Source of the DNA: Lederbergia wuyishanensis
GTDB lineage: Bacteria; Bacillota; Bacilli; Bacillales; Bacillaceae_C
Assembly (NCBI RefSeq): GCF_022900255.1
Contig: NZ_JALIRM010000016.1
Coordinates: 46,368 to 110,367, forward strand
Reading direction: 5' to 3'
Length of the DNA stretch: 64,000 nt
Shown: positions 21,048 to 31,896 of the stretch, piece after piece
Layout: each line of letters opens with the position of its first letter
Position numbering within the stretch: the stretch's first letter is position 1
Position numbers and translations under genes: made by a program
Notes under the pieces: model-generated
Seen by the model: the letters and a program-made list of their open reading frames with translations, nothing else
Databases searched by the model: none
What the model was told of the DNA's origin: nothing

Positions 21048-21311
21048 TTAAATAATGACTGCTTTCTCAACAACCTCAATTAAACGGAAACGTTTAGTTG
21101 CTGAAAGTGGGCGTGTTTCCATGATACGTACTACATCGCCAACTTTAGCTTCATTTTGCTCATCATGAGCTTTGAATTTTTTAGAGTACTTTACGCGCTT
21201 GCCGTATAATGAATGCTTTTTGTATGTTTCAACCATAACAGTTACGGTTTTATCCATCTTGTCGGAAACAACGCGTCCTGTATACACTTTACGCTGGTTG
21301 CGTTCACTCAT
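21048..21311 (-). CDS. rpsQ: 30S ribosomal protein S17
   Basis: 87 residues, OB fold. [45 protein letters not shown] matches S17, an early 16S rRNA binder. Located 20 bp after rpmC. Confidence 0.98.
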   Translation of the reverse strand: MSERNQRKVYTGRVVSDKMDKTVTVMVETYKKHSLYGKRVKYSKKFKAHDEQNEAKVGDVVRIMETRPLSATKRFRLIEVVEKAVII

Positions 21312-21331
21312 TCCGCAAACCTCCTCTCCGA

Positions 21332-22618
<1,287 letters not shown>

Positions 22619-22621
22619 TAA

Positions 22622-22963
22622 TTATCCCTCCTTCTTTTCTGATACCACGATAGTAATGTGGCTTGTGCGTTTGTTAATTTGGCTCGCACGACCTTGTGCA
22701 CGCGGACGGAAACGTTTCATTGTTGGACCTTCGTCAACATAAGCCGCGGACACTAAAAGATTATTTATGTCCATATCATAATTGTGTTCTGCGTTAGCTA
22801 CAGCAGACTTTAAAAGTTTTTCTACGATTGGGGAGGCAGCTTTCGGTGTTAACTTCAAAATTGCAACTGCTTCGCCCACTTGCTTTCCTCGAATAAGATC
22901 AACTACTAAACGTGCTTTACGAGGAGCAATTCGAACTGTTCTTGCAACAGCTTTAGCTTGCAT
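22622..22963 (-). CDS. rplV: 50S ribosomal protein L22
   Basis: 113 residues. Its beta hairpin ([24 protein letters not shown]) lines the exit tunnel constriction with L4; the hairpin sequence looks wild type with respect to known macrolide-resistance changes. Spacing to rpsC is 3 bp. Confidence 0.98.
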   Translation of the reverse strand: MQAKAVARTVRIAPRKARLVVDLIRGKQVGEAVAILKLTPKAASPIVEKLLKSAVANAEHNYDMDINNLLVSAAYVDEGPTMKRFRPRAQGRASQINKRTSHITIVVSEKKEG

Positions 22964-22981
22964 CAGGATGCCCTCCTCTCA

Positions 22982-23260
22982 TTAGCGTCTTGTTTTTTTA
23001 TCATCAGCGGCATGACCTTTGTATGCGCGCGTTGGTGCAAACTCACCAAGCTTATGGCCTACCATATCTTCACTGACATATACAGGTACATGTTTGCGGC
23101 CATCATAGACAGCAATCGTATGTCCTACGAAGCTTGGAAAAATAGTTGAACGGCGAGACCAAGTTTTAACAACTTGTTTCTTATCACTTTCGTTCAAGTT
23201 TTCTACTTTTTTCATTAAGTGCTCATCTACAAAAGGCCCTTTTTTTAGGCTGCGACCCAT
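22982..23260 (-). CDS. rpsS: 30S ribosomal protein S19
   Basis: 92 residues. [64 protein letters not shown] are typical. Head of the 30S subunit, contacts S13 and A-site finger of 23S rRNA. Confidence 0.98.
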   Translation of the reverse strand: MGRSLKKGPFVDEHLMKKVENLNESDKKQVVKTWSRRSTIFPSFVGHTIAVYDGRKHVPVYVSEDMVGHKLGEFAPTRAYKGHAADDKKTRR

Positions 23261-23320
23261 GGTTGAACCTCCCTTCGTGATTGCACTACGGTCCTCTCAA
23301 TGAACCGTAGATTAATCGCG

Positions 23321-24154
23321 TTATTTTTTACGGCGGCGTACAATAAATTTATCTGATTTGTTCGCTTTTTTACGAGTTTTGTAACCAAGAGTTGGTTTAC
23401 CCCAAGGTGTAACAGGAGTTTTACGTCCGATTGGTGTACGACCTTCACCACCACCGTGTGGATGGTCATTAGGGTTCATAACAGATCCGCGTACGTGTGG
23501 ACGTTTGCCCAACCAACGAGAACGACCTGCTTTACCGATGTTTACTAGTTCATGTTGTTCGTTTCCTACTTGACCAATTGATGCACGGCAAGTTGCAAGG
23601 ATCATGCGAACCTCACCAGAGTTCAAACGAACTAACACATATTTTGTTCCTTCTTTACCAAGAACTTGTGCAGAAGTACCTGCAGAACGGACTAATTGTC
23701 CACCTTTACCTGGTTTTAATTCGATGTTATGCACAACTGTACCAACAGGGATGTTAGCAAGTGGAAGTGCATTTCCTACTTTAATGTCAGCGTCTGGTCC
23801 AGACATAACTTCCATGCCGACTTTTAAGTTTTTAGGTGCCAATATATAACGTTTTTCACCATCATGATAGTTAATTAGTGCAATATTAGCGGAACGGTTT
23901 GGATCATACTCGATTGTAGCAACGCGTCCTGGTATACCGTCTTTAGTTCTTTTAAAGTCGATGATACGGTATTGACGCTTATGACCACCGCCGCGAAAGC
24001 GAACTGTAGTTCTACCTTGGTTGTTACGACCGCCTTTTCTATGAAGAGGCTCTAGTAATGACTTTTCTGGTGAATCAGTAGTGATTTCAGAAAAATCTAA
24101 AGCTGTCATATTACGACGTCCGTTTGAGGTAGGTTTGTACTTTTTGATCGCCAT
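23321..24154 (-). CDS. rplB: 50S ribosomal protein L2
   Basis: 277 residues, normal. Needed for subunit joining and peptidyl transfer. [33 protein letters not shown] at the N-terminus, the SH3-like and OB-like RNA-binding core, and the catalytic-site-proximal [24 protein letters not shown] (with the conserved histidine) are all intact. Confidence 0.98.
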   Translation of the reverse strand: MAIKKYKPTSNGRRNMTALDFSEITTDSPEKSLLEPLHRKGGRNNQGRTTVRFRGGGHKRQYRIIDFKRTKDGIPGRVATIEYDPNRSANIALINYHDGEKRYILAPKNLKVGMEVMSGPDADIKVGNALPLANIPVGTVVHNIELKPGKGGQLVRSAGTSAQVLGKEGTKYVLVRLNSGEVRMILATCRASIGQVGNEQHELVNIGKAGRSRWLGKRPHVRGSVMNPNDHPHGGGEGRTPIGRKTPVTPWGKPTLGYKTRKKANKSDKFIVRRRKK

Positions 24155-24190
24155 TTTTTTCCCTCCTCTTAACTTTTTTTCACAACATAA

Positions 24191-24475
24191 TTATACTTCG
24201 AATAATTCGATTTCCTTGCTGTCTTTCGTTAATGTAACTACAGCTTTACGGCGTTTGTTTGTATAGCCACCGAAACGGCCCATACGCTTAAACTTACCTT
24301 TGTAGTTCATTATGTTTACTTTTTCAACCTTCACTCCGAAGATGCTTTCAACTGCATCCTTCACTTGTGTTTTATTCGCCTTTACGTCCACTTCGAACGT
24401 ATATTTTTTATCGACCATTATATCAGTAGATCGTTCTGTGATAACGGGGCGCTTCAATACATCACGTGCATCCAT
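24191..24475 (-). CDS. rplW: 50S ribosomal protein L23
   Basis: 94 residues. [51 protein letters not shown] matches L23, docking site for trigger factor and SRP at the tunnel exit. Its start codon shares one base with the stop of rplD. Confidence 0.98.
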   Translation of the reverse strand: MDARDVLKRPVITERSTDIMVDKKYTFEVDVKANKTQVKDAVESIFGVKVEKVNIMNYKGKFKRMGRFGGYTNKRRKAVVTLTKDSKEIELFEV

Positions 24476-25098
24476 TATCCAAGCACCTCCTCTACTTTTT
24501 CGACTGCGGCTTTAGTAATGACCAATGTGTTGTGACCTACAACATCCAATACAGAAATATTGCTTGCGTCAACAACTGTTACTCCAGGAATGTTTCTTGC
24601 AGATAAAGCTACATTCTCATTAAGAGCTTCCGTTACAACTAGTGCTTTTTTTCCAACTGGAAGATTAGAAAGCACGCTAACGAACTCTTTAGTTTTTGGA
24701 GCTTCAAAGTTTAATGACTCTAATACTACTACGCTCTCTTCTAAAACTTTAGCAGAAAGTGCTGATTTAATAGCTAAGCGACGAACTTTCTTAGGAAGTT
24801 TGTAGCTGTAGCTGCGTGGAACTGGACCAAATACTGTTCCACCTCCGCGCCATTGTGGTGAACGGATGGAACCTTGGCGAGCACGGCCTGTTCCTTTTTG
24901 ACGCCACGGCTTGCGTCCGCCACCGCGTACTTCAGAACGGGTTTTTACTTTTGATGTTCCTTGTCTTAATGAAGCTCTTTGCATAACAATCGCTTCAAAT
25001 AACACATGGTTATTAGGTTCGATACCAAAAATGGATTCACTAAGTTCGATTTCACCAACCTTGGATCCAGCTTGGTTATATAATGCTACTTTAGGCAT
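24475..25098 (-). CDS. rplD: 50S ribosomal protein L4
   Basis: 207 residues. The extended loop ([52 protein letters not shown]) reaches into the exit tunnel. In E. coli L4 represses the S10 operon; a structured leader here (26113-26225) could have an analogous role but that is not shown for Bacillus. Confidence 0.98.
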   Translation of the reverse strand: MPKVALYNQAGSKVGEIELSESIFGIEPNNHVLFEAIVMQRASLRQGTSKVKTRSEVRGGGRKPWRQKGTGRARQGSIRSPQWRGGGTVFGPVPRSYSYKLPKKVRRLAIKSALSAKVLEESVVVLESLNFEAPKTKEFVSVLSNLPVGKKALVVTEALNENVALSARNIPGVTVVDASNISVLDVVGHNTLVITKAAVEKVEEVLG

Positions 25099-25127
25099 TC
25101 CTATTTCCTCCTTTCCTTAAACGATAT

Positions 25128-25757
25128 TTATTTCACTTTAATTCCTGTTTTGACTTCAAGCATTGCTTTTTTAGGTCCTGGAACATTACCTTTTACTAAA
25201 ATAAGGTTACGTTCTGTATCAACCTTTACAATAGGAAGGTTTTGAATTGTAATTCTTTCTCCACCTGTACGTCCTGGCAAAGCTTTTTGTTTAAATACGC
25301 GTGCTGGATCAACTGCTCCCATAGATCCTGGTCTACGATGGTAACGAGAACCGTGGGACATAGGTCCGCGAGATTGTCCGTGGCGTTTAATTACACCTTG
25401 GAATCCTTTACCTTTTGAAATTCCTGTTACATCTACTAAATCGCCCTCAGCGAAAATATCTACCTTGACTTCTTGACCAACTTCAAACTCATCTAAATTA
25501 ATTCCGTTAAATTCACGGACGAAGCGCTTAGGTGCAGTGTTTGCTTTAGCAAAACGCCCTTTTTCTGGTTTGTTAGCAAGCTTTTCACGCTTGTCTTCAA
25601 ATCCAAGCTGGACTGCTTCATATCCATCAGTTTCAACTGTTTTCTTTTGAAGAACAACGTTTGGAGCCGCTTCGATTACTGTTACAGGGATTAGTTCACC
25701 ATTTTCAGCAAAAACCTGCGTCATTCCGATCTTTCTTCCTAAGATTCCTTTGGTCAT
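25128..25757 (-). CDS. rplC: 50S ribosomal protein L3
   Basis: 209 residues. [28 protein letters not shown] at the start; the long loop near [45 protein letters not shown] reaches the peptidyl transferase centre. One of two proteins that start 50S assembly. Normal S10 order rpsJ-rplC-rplD. Confidence 0.98.
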   Translation of the reverse strand: MTKGILGRKIGMTQVFAENGELIPVTVIEAAPNVVLQKKTVETDGYEAVQLGFEDKREKLANKPEKGRFAKANTAPKRFVREFNGINLDEFEVGQEVKVDIFAEGDLVDVTGISKGKGFQGVIKRHGQSRGPMSHGSRYHRRPGSMGAVDPARVFKQKALPGRTGGERITIQNLPIVKVDTERNLILVKGNVPGPKKAMLEVKTGIKVK

Positions 25758-25793
25758 GAGTCACACCTCCTGATTTCCAATATAATTTATTGA

Positions 25794-26225
<432 letters not shown>

Positions 26226-26235
26226 AACATTATTC

Positions 26236-26264
26236 ATTATACATAGATTATTAAGCCAATGCAA
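26236..26264 (-). promoter_or_regulatory. S10 operon promoter P1 (proximal)
   Basis: -35 TTGCAT (26259-26264), 17-bp spacer, -10 TATAAT (26236-26241) on the minus strand. A perfect -10 and ideal spacing make it the likely main promoter of the ribosomal superoperon. Confidence 0.8.
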
Positions 26265-26303
26265 TATTAAATGAATAAAATCAATCTTTTTTGCACCTGT
26301 TTT

Positions 26304-26332
26304 ATTATACAGATGTGAACCGCCATTTTCAA
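26304..26332 (-). promoter_or_regulatory. Upstream tandem promoter P2 of S10 operon
   Basis: -35 TTGAAA (26327-26332), 17-bp spacer, -10 TATAAT (26304-26309), also minus strand, 68 bp upstream of the proximal promoter. Tandem SigA promoters are usual for ribosomal protein and rRNA operons. Confidence 0.7.
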
Positions 26333-26431
26333 TAGAAGATTTTTTGGTAAATCCAAAAACATTCCTTATTATAAAGTTTTTAGTCCCAAGATAACAGTCG
26401 AAATAACGGAGGTTTTTTGTTAAAAAAACTG

Positions 26432-26460
26432 TTTACAAATAATAAACGTTTGGATACTAT
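26432..26460 (+). promoter_or_regulatory. Promoter of mntABCD
   Basis: -35 TTTACA (26432-26437), 17-bp spacer, -10 TACTAT (26455-26460), plus strand. The start point would be near 26467, inside the MntR-like operator. It diverges from the S10 promoters, about 100 bp away. Confidence 0.75.
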
Positions 26461-26466
26461 GAATAT

Positions 26467-26488
26467 AAAGTTGCCTAAAGGAAACTTT
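26467..26488 (+). promoter_or_regulatory. MntR-like operator
   Basis: A 22-bp near-palindrome: AAAGTT-GCCTAAAGGA-AACTTT. It fits the MntR sites I recall at B. subtilis mntA and mntH (TTTGCCTTAAGGAAAC type). It overlaps the transcription start, so Mn-loaded MntR would block initiation of the manganese uptake operon. MntR itself is not in the window. Confidence 0.8.
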
Positions 26489-26576
26489 TTGTCCGTAGGT
26501 TATATTAATTTTACAAGGCTAATAATTTAGCGTGCAGACTAACTTTAAAAAAAGAAGAAAGTAGGAGAATTGAAAG

Positions 26577-27539
26577 ATGAAAAAAAAGCTAAAAGCAGGT
26601 TCCAAAATGAGTTTCTTTTTTTTAGTGTTAACTTTATTATTTGCGACCTTTACAATGACTGCATGTTCATCTGCCAAAGAAACTTCTAAAAGTAACGAAG
26701 GTAAAGTAAATGTCACAACAACAATTGGAATGATTTCTGATGTAGTTAAGGAAGTTGGCGGAGAACATGTAAATGTTATAGGACTCATGGGCTCCGGCGT
26801 AGACCCACATTTATATAAAGCGTCTCAAGGAGATATCAAAAAACTGGATCAAGCGGACATCATCTTTTATAACGGGCTGCATCTTGAGGGGAAGATGGTT
26901 GAAATATTTGAAAGATTGGCGAAAAAGAAACCTATCGTTGCAGTATCGGATAATATAGATCGTTCAACTCTACGTTTAGGAGATGAAAATATGGGAACGG
27001 AGTTTGATCCACATATTTGGTTCAATGTGGCGCATTGGATGAAAGTAACAGAAAGCATTCGCGATGCCTTAATTGAATACGATCCAGTTAATAAGGAAGT
27101 TTATCAAGAAAATGCTGCAAATTATATAAATCAATTAGAAGAACTTGATAGTGAAGTTAGAGAAAAAATCGCCTCCATCCCTGAATCGGGGCGAGTACTT
27201 GTAACAGCACATGATGCTTTTGGATATTTAGGAGATGCTTACGGAATTAAAGTTATGGGGTTACAAGGAATTAGCACTGCATCAGAAGCAGGCACGAAAG
27301 ATTTGATCGATCTACGCAATTATTTAGTAGAAAACGAAATTAAAGCTGTATTTATTGAATCTAGTGTTCCTCGTAAGGCTATTGATGCTGTAATCCAAGG
27401 CGCAAGAGAAAAAGGACATAACGTAGAGATTGGCGGAGAATTATTCTCAGATGCTTTGGGTGAAGATGGAACCCCAGAAGGTACTTACATTGGAATGGTT
27501 CGCCATAATGTAAATACAATTGTTGGCGCTCTTAAATAG
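26577..27539 (+). CDS. mntA: Manganese ABC transporter, substrate-binding lipoprotein
   Basis: 320 residues of the cluster A-I (TroA/PsaA/MntA) metal-binding family. Lipoprotein signal peptide with lipobox MTAC (lipidated Cys30). Predicted metal ligands His78 (VDPHLYK), His146 (DPHIWFN), His212 (TAHDAFGY) and Asp292 (LFSDALG), the TroA pattern. GLQGISTASEAGT and EGTYIGMVRHNV are typical. The MntR-like operator upstream favours Mn(II) over Zn(II). ATG has AGGAGAA upstream. Confidence 0.93.
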   Translation: MKKKLKAGSKMSFFFLVLTLLFATFTMTACSSAKETSKSNEGKVNVTTTIGMISDVVKEVGGEHVNVIGLMGSGVDPHLYKASQGDIKKLDQADIIFYNGLHLEGKMVEIFERLAKKKPIVAVSDNIDRSTLRLGDENMGTEFDPHIWFNVAHWMKVTESIRDALIEYDPVNKEVYQENAANYINQLEELDSEVREKIASIPESGRVLVTAHDAFGYLGDAYGIKVMGLQGISTASEAGTKDLIDLRNYLVENEIKAVFIESSVPRKAIDAVIQGAREKGHNVEIGGELFSDALGEDGTPEGTYIGMVRHNVNTIVGALK

Positions 27540-27575
27540 TTGAATAGACTAAGGAATTAAAAAGGAGGAAGGAAT

Positions 27576-28331
27576 ATGAATTCCCCATTAAAAATTCACG
27601 ATTTATCAGTAGCTTATCAAAAAAAACCGGTACTTCGGAATATTTCATTTGAAGTACCGGAAGGCAAGTTGATTGGGATTATAGGACCAAATGGCGCAGG
27701 TAAGTCTACATTAATCAAAGCTGCTCTTGGTTTAATTCCCCGTTTATCAGGATCAGTTAAAATTTACAACCGTCCCTATAAACAACAACGAAAAATCGTA
27801 GGATATGTACCACAACGAGAATCTGTAGACTGGGACTTTCCTACGAATGCTCTAGATGTAGTGATGATGGGGCGATATGGGCACTTAGGCTGGGTGAAAA
27901 GGCCAGGTCGAGCAGAAAAAGAGTTTGCAATGGAATGTTTGAATAAAGTTGGAATGACTGACTTTGCTTCAAGACAAATAAGTCAACTATCTGGTGGTCA
28001 GCAGCAACGTATCTTTTTAGCTAGAGCGCTTGCACAAGATGCGAAGTTGTATTTTATGGATGAACCCTTTGTCGGTGTTGATGCAGCAACAGAAAAAGCT
28101 ATTATTACACTATTAAATGAATTAAAAGCAGAGGGAAAAACAGTGCTTGTTGTTCACCACGATCTTGCAACAGTTAAAGATTATTTTGACTGGGTGCTTT
28201 TATTAAACATAGAATTGAAAGCTTTTGGACCGACAAATAGTGTATTTACTTCTGAAAAATTACAGCAAACATATGGGGGGAAACTTGCCATGCTGGAAAA
28301 CGATAATCAATCCTCACTGATCATTACTTAA
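27576..28331 (+). CDS. mntB: Manganese ABC transporter, ATP-binding protein
   Basis: 251 residues. Walker A GPNGAGKS (37-44), Q-loop VPQRESVDWDFP (the motif RExVDWDFP is typical of Mn/Zn importers), signature LSGGQQQRIFLARAL, Walker B LYFMDEPFVGVD and switch histidine VVHHDL. Strong ribosome site AAAGGAGG. Second gene of the plus-strand operon, energising the MntC/MntD pore. Confidence 0.94.
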   Translation: MNSPLKIHDLSVAYQKKPVLRNISFEVPEGKLIGIIGPNGAGKSTLIKAALGLIPRLSGSVKIYNRPYKQQRKIVGYVPQRESVDWDFPTNALDVVMMGRYGHLGWVKRPGRAEKEFAMECLNKVGMTDFASRQISQLSGGQQQRIFLARALAQDAKLYFMDEPFVGVDAATEKAIITLLNELKAEGKTVLVVHHDLATVKDYFDWVLLLNIELKAFGPTNSVFTSEKLQQTYGGKLAMLENDNQSSLIIT

Positions 28332-28347
28332 AGGTAGGGTGAAGAAA

Positions 28348-29277
28348 ATGCTCGAAAGCTTAAAAATATTTTTAGATCCAAATACACAGTGGATTTTATT
28401 TGGCAGTATGTTGCTCGGATTATGCAGTGGAGTAATTGGAAGTTTTGCTTATTTGCGTAAACAATCATTAATGGGAGATGCCTTATCTCACGCTGCTCTC
28501 CCTGGCGTTTGCATTGCCTTTATGCTAACAGGGTCAAAATCAGTGTTCTTCTTTTTAATTGGTGCATCTGTTGCAGGTATCATTGCAACATTTGGAATCG
28601 GGTTTATTACCCGCCATACTAGAATTAAACAGGATTCTGCATTAGCAATTGTCCTTACCGTTTTTTTTGGGCTTGGTATCGTTCTCCTTACCGAGATTCA
28701 ACATAGTGGTGCTGGAAATCAAAGTGGCTTAGATAAATTCTTATTTGGGCAAGCGGCTGCTTTAGTACTATCGGATGTTATCATAATGGCAATCGCATCA
28801 GCAGTCCTAATCAGCATATGTATGCTTTTATTTAAAGAATTTAAAATTACAAGTTTTGACCCAGGTTTTGCTAGAGGGATGGGATTTCCTGTTGCTTTTT
28901 TAGAACAGTTAATCATGCTTCTTATTGTAATGGCAGTTGTAATTGGAATCCAAGCAGTCGGTGTGGTGCTGATGTCTGCCTTGCTTATTACACCTGCGGT
29001 ATCTGCCAGATACTGGACTGAAAAACTAAGTGCCATGGTGTTTTTGTCCGGAATCTTTGGAGCACTTAGTGGTTTTGCTGGAACGTATATAAGTGCTACT
29101 GGCAACAACTTGCCAACTGGTCCAATCATCGTCCTCGCTGCAACTGTATTTTTTATTATTTCAGTCATATTCGCTCCTCGTAGAGGACTCTTATCTAAAC
29201 TCCTAATTCACATCTTAGCGAAACGTGCCCTAAAAACAGCCAGACATAAATTAAAAGGAAAGGAGAGGACGGTGTGA
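28348..29277 (+). CDS. mntC: Manganese ABC transporter, permease subunit
   Basis: 309 residues, about eight or nine hydrophobic segments, ABC-3 family (metal ion permease). GDALSHAALPGVCIAF and FDPGFARGMGFPV are the family landmarks. I chose the ATG at 28348-28350, eight bases after AGGG; a GTG at 28339 is an alternative. The C-terminus is basic and cytoplasmic. Overlaps mntD by 4 bp. Together with MntD it would make the heteromeric channel. Confidence 0.92.
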   Translation: MLESLKIFLDPNTQWILFGSMLLGLCSGVIGSFAYLRKQSLMGDALSHAALPGVCIAFMLTGSKSVFFFLIGASVAGIIATFGIGFITRHTRIKQDSALAIVLTVFFGLGIVLLTEIQHSGAGNQSGLDKFLFGQAAALVLSDVIIMAIASAVLISICMLLFKEFKITSFDPGFARGMGFPVAFLEQLIMLLIVMAVVIGIQAVGVVLMSALLITPAVSARYWTEKLSAMVFLSGIFGALSGFAGTYISATGNNLPTGPIIVLAATVFFIISVIFAPRRGLLSKLLIHILAKRALKTARHKLKGKERTV

Positions 29278-30152
29278 GTGCTTTTTGGATCATTTTAACC
29301 GGAGCATTGGTGGCAAGTGCATGTGGTCTTGTTGGGTGTTTTCTTGTTTTACGAAAAATGGCAATGATTGGAGATGCAATCAGTCACGCTGTCCTTCCAG
29401 GCATCGTCATCGCCTTTCTTATTAGCGGTTCAAGAGACTCATTGGTCATGCTGTTTGGAGCAGCAATAATCGGCCTCATTACCGTATTTTTAATCCAACT
29501 ATTCACCCAAAGCGGTGTCCAGTCAGATGCTTCGATTGGAGTTGTATTTACGGCATTGTTTGCAGTTGGTATTGTCCTCATCAGCTTATACACAAGGGAT
29601 ATTGATTTGGATCTAGATTGTGTACTTTATGGCGAAATAGCATATGTACCGTGGAATACGATTGATTTTATGGGTCTGGACATTGGCCCGAAGGCTGTAT
29701 GGGGTGTCGGCCTCTCCTTGTTACTTAGTATCATTTTTATTTCTTTATTTTATAAACAGTTTAAAATATGTTCCTTCGACCCAGCAATGGCTGCGGCAGT
29801 AGGAATTCCTGTTGCTTTATTTCATTATTTACTAATGGGACTTGTTTCAATTACAACTGTGGCTTCATTTGAAAGTGTTGGAGCAATTCTAGTAGTTGGA
29901 ATGCTTGTTGTGCCACCCGCAACAGCGTATCTATTGACAGAAAAACTAAGTCGAATGATAGTATACACAGTTATCATCGGTTGCTCTAGTTCCATTCTTG
30001 GTTATTATATAGCCAGTTTATTAGACGCCTCTATTGCAGGGAGTATGATTTGTGTCGCTGGCGGATTGTTTATTCTTGCTTTACTCTTTTCGCCATCTCA
30101 CGGGGTGATCATGCGTAAACTAAAGCAAAAGAAATTAATTCAAACCGTTTAA
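29274..30152 (+). CDS. mntD: Manganese ABC transporter, permease subunit
   Basis: 292 residues, ABC-3 family permease, with GDAISHAVLPGIVIAFLISG and FDPAMAAAVGIPVALFHYLLMG landmarks. GTG start at 29274-29276 within the mntC stop region (GTGTGA), preceded by AAAGGAGAGG; translational coupling. Related to MntC over its whole length, pointing to ancient duplication. Last gene of the operon; the convergent tuf terminator hairpin (30537-30571) may stop this transcript too. Confidence 0.92.
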   Translation: MSAFWIILTGALVASACGLVGCFLVLRKMAMIGDAISHAVLPGIVIAFLISGSRDSLVMLFGAAIIGLITVFLIQLFTQSGVQSDASIGVVFTALFAVGIVLISLYTRDIDLDLDCVLYGEIAYVPWNTIDFMGLDIGPKAVWGVGLSLLLSIIFISLFYKQFKICSFDPAMAAAVGIPVALFHYLLMGLVSITTVASFESVGAILVVGMLVVPPATAYLLTEKLSRMIVYTVIIGCSSSILGYYIASLLDASIAGSMICVAGGLFILALLFSPSHGVIMRKLKQKKLIQTV

Positions 30153-30158
30153 AGTTCT

Positions 30159-30324
30159 TTGTTGATTTGGTGGCATGGAGTGGAAGGCGATTACTCCCAC
30201 TGTAATACGGTCACAGGAAAACCCATAGGCACTACAAGCACCGTGGATGCTCACATCTGTTTCTTCCTGCAGCGTCCTATCGACTAGTGGATTCCTCCAT
30301 CCCTTTCCACGATAAGTCAACATG
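30159..30324. repeat. Degenerate dispersed Bacillus repeat with inverted ends
   Basis: The segment starts GTTGATTTGGTGG...GTGGAAGGCG and ends with a diverged inverted copy (CCTTTCCACGATAAGTCAAC). This resembles the abundant repeat of Bacillus genomes with ends of the type GTTGATTGGAGTGGAAGGCG and a GC-rich centre, here decayed. The remainder of the 30153-30528 gap shows no credible gene; a 62-codon frame on the minus strand lies inside the repeat. Confidence 0.55.
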
Positions 30325-30528
30325 GTCTAGTTTTGTTTAGCGGCGTCGAAAGCTCTTCGCGGTCAAATAATTCTAGTTGTCTAGAACAATCGAACAGCAA
30401 TTGTGACAAACACCGTTGTTCATGAAGCTATTCAAACTCTATCTCAGCCGGTTGGTTTAAGGAATAGGTTTTTAAACTGTTCCATCTATATTTTCACCCA
30501 AAAGCAGTTTTGGTCAATATGATAAAAT

Positions 30529-30572
30529 GCAAAAAAAAGCAGCGGGAAACGAGTTTCCTTGCTGCTTTTTAA
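30529..30572 (-). terminator. tuf terminator, likely bidirectional
   Basis: AAAGCAGC-GGAAAC and GTTTCC-GCTGCTTT form a long hairpin (about 30537-30570) flanked by an A-run (30531-30538) and a T-run, so it can end tuf transcripts (minus) and mntD transcripts (plus). It is the only strong terminator between these convergent genes. Confidence 0.88.
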
Positions 30573-30577
30573 CGTTA

Positions 30578-31765
30578 TTACTTTTCGATTACTGATACAA
30601 CGCCAGAACCAACTGTACGTCCACCTTCACGAATAGAGAAACGAGTTCCGTCTTCGATTGCGATTGGAGAAATTAATTCAACAGTCATTTCAATGTTGTC
30701 ACCAGGCATTACCATTTCTACTCCTTCTGGAAGATGAACGATTCCAGTTACGTCAGTAGTACGGAAGTAGAACTGAGGGCGATAGTTTGTGAAGAATGGA
30801 GTATGACGTCCACCTTCTTCTTTAGACAAAACATAAACTTCTGCTTTGAAGTTAGTGTGTGGTGTGATTGTACCAGGCTTAGCTAATACTTGACCACGTT
30901 GGATATCTTCACGAGCAACCCCACGAAGAAGTGCACCGATGTTGTCTCCAGCTTCTGCAAAGTCAAGAAGCTTACGGAACATTTCAACTCCAGTTACAAC
31001 AACTTTTCTTGATTCTTCTTGAAGACCGATGATTTCAACTTCTTCACCGACTTTAACTTGTCCACGCTCTACACGTCCAGTAGCAACTGTACCACGACCT
31101 GTGATAGAGAATACGTCCTCTACAGGCATCATGAATGGTTTGTCAGTGTCACGTTCTGGAGTTGGAACGTAGTCATCAACAGCGTCCATTAATTCAATGA
31201 TTTTTTCTTCCCATGCTGGGTCTCCCTCAAGAGCTCTAAGAGCAGAACCTTTAACAACAGGAATGTCGTCGCCAGGGAAGTCATATTCAGAAAGAAGATC
31301 ACGAATCTCCATTTCTACTAACTCAAGAAGTTCTTCATCGTCAACCATGTCACATTTGTTCATGAATACAACGATGTAAGGAACACCTACGTTACGAGAA
31401 AGTAGGATATGCTCACGAGTTTGTGGCATTGGGCCGTCAGCAGCAGAAACAACAAGGATTGCTCCGTCCATTTGAGCAGCACCAGTGATCATGTTTTTAA
31501 CATAGTCAGCATGTCCTGGGCAGTCAACGTGTGCATAGTGACGTTTTTCAGTTTCATATTCAACGTGAGAAGTAGAGATTGTAATACCACGCTCGCGCTC
31601 TTCTGGAGCGTTGTCGATCATGTCATAACCTTTAGCTTCACCGCCGCCGCGCTTTGCCATAACAGTTGTAATCGCAGCTGTAAGAGTTGTTTTACCATGG
31701 TCAACGTGACCGATAGTACCAATATTAGCATGTTCTTTGGAACGATCAAATTTAGCTTTAGCCAT
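30578..31765 (-). CDS. tuf: Elongation factor Tu
   Basis: 395 residues. GTPase that delivers aminoacyl-tRNA to the ribosome. G1 GHVDHGKT (19-26), switch I RGITI, G3 DCPGHADY, G4 NKCD, then two beta-barrel domains; C-terminal [30 protein letters not shown] is typical. Residues bound by kirromycin-type drugs look ordinary. Follows fusA in the str operon. Confidence 0.99.
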   Translation of the reverse strand: MAKAKFDRSKEHANIGTIGHVDHGKTTLTAAITTVMAKRGGGEAKGYDMIDNAPEERERGITISTSHVEYETEKRHYAHVDCPGHADYVKNMITGAAQMDGAILVVSAADGPMPQTREHILLSRNVGVPYIVVFMNKCDMVDDEELLELVEMEIRDLLSEYDFPGDDIPVVKGSALRALEGDPAWEEKIIELMDAVDDYVPTPERDTDKPFMMPVEDVFSITGRGTVATGRVERGQVKVGEEVEIIGLQEESRKVVVTGVEMFRKLLDFAEAGDNIGALLRGVAREDIQRGQVLAKPGTITPHTNFKAEVYVLSKEEGGRHTPFFTNYRPQFYFRTTDVTGIVHLPEGVEMVMPGDNIEMTVELISPIAIEDGTRFSIREGGRTVGSGVVSVIEK

Positions 31766-31896
31766 TTGAAAATCCTCCTTTTATTTAAGAAAAATTATAA
31801 GTATGAGAGACGCTTTAAAATTAGAACAAGTAATTTTAAAGCGGCCCTTAAAGCATATCTAATAGTAGTTATACTTGATTAATGATTTAAAATCAA

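Noticed and set aside
30135..30323. 62-codon minus-strand frame downstream of mntD
   Set aside because: It lies inside the decayed dispersed repeat and overlaps the mntD end; no homology or ribosome site.
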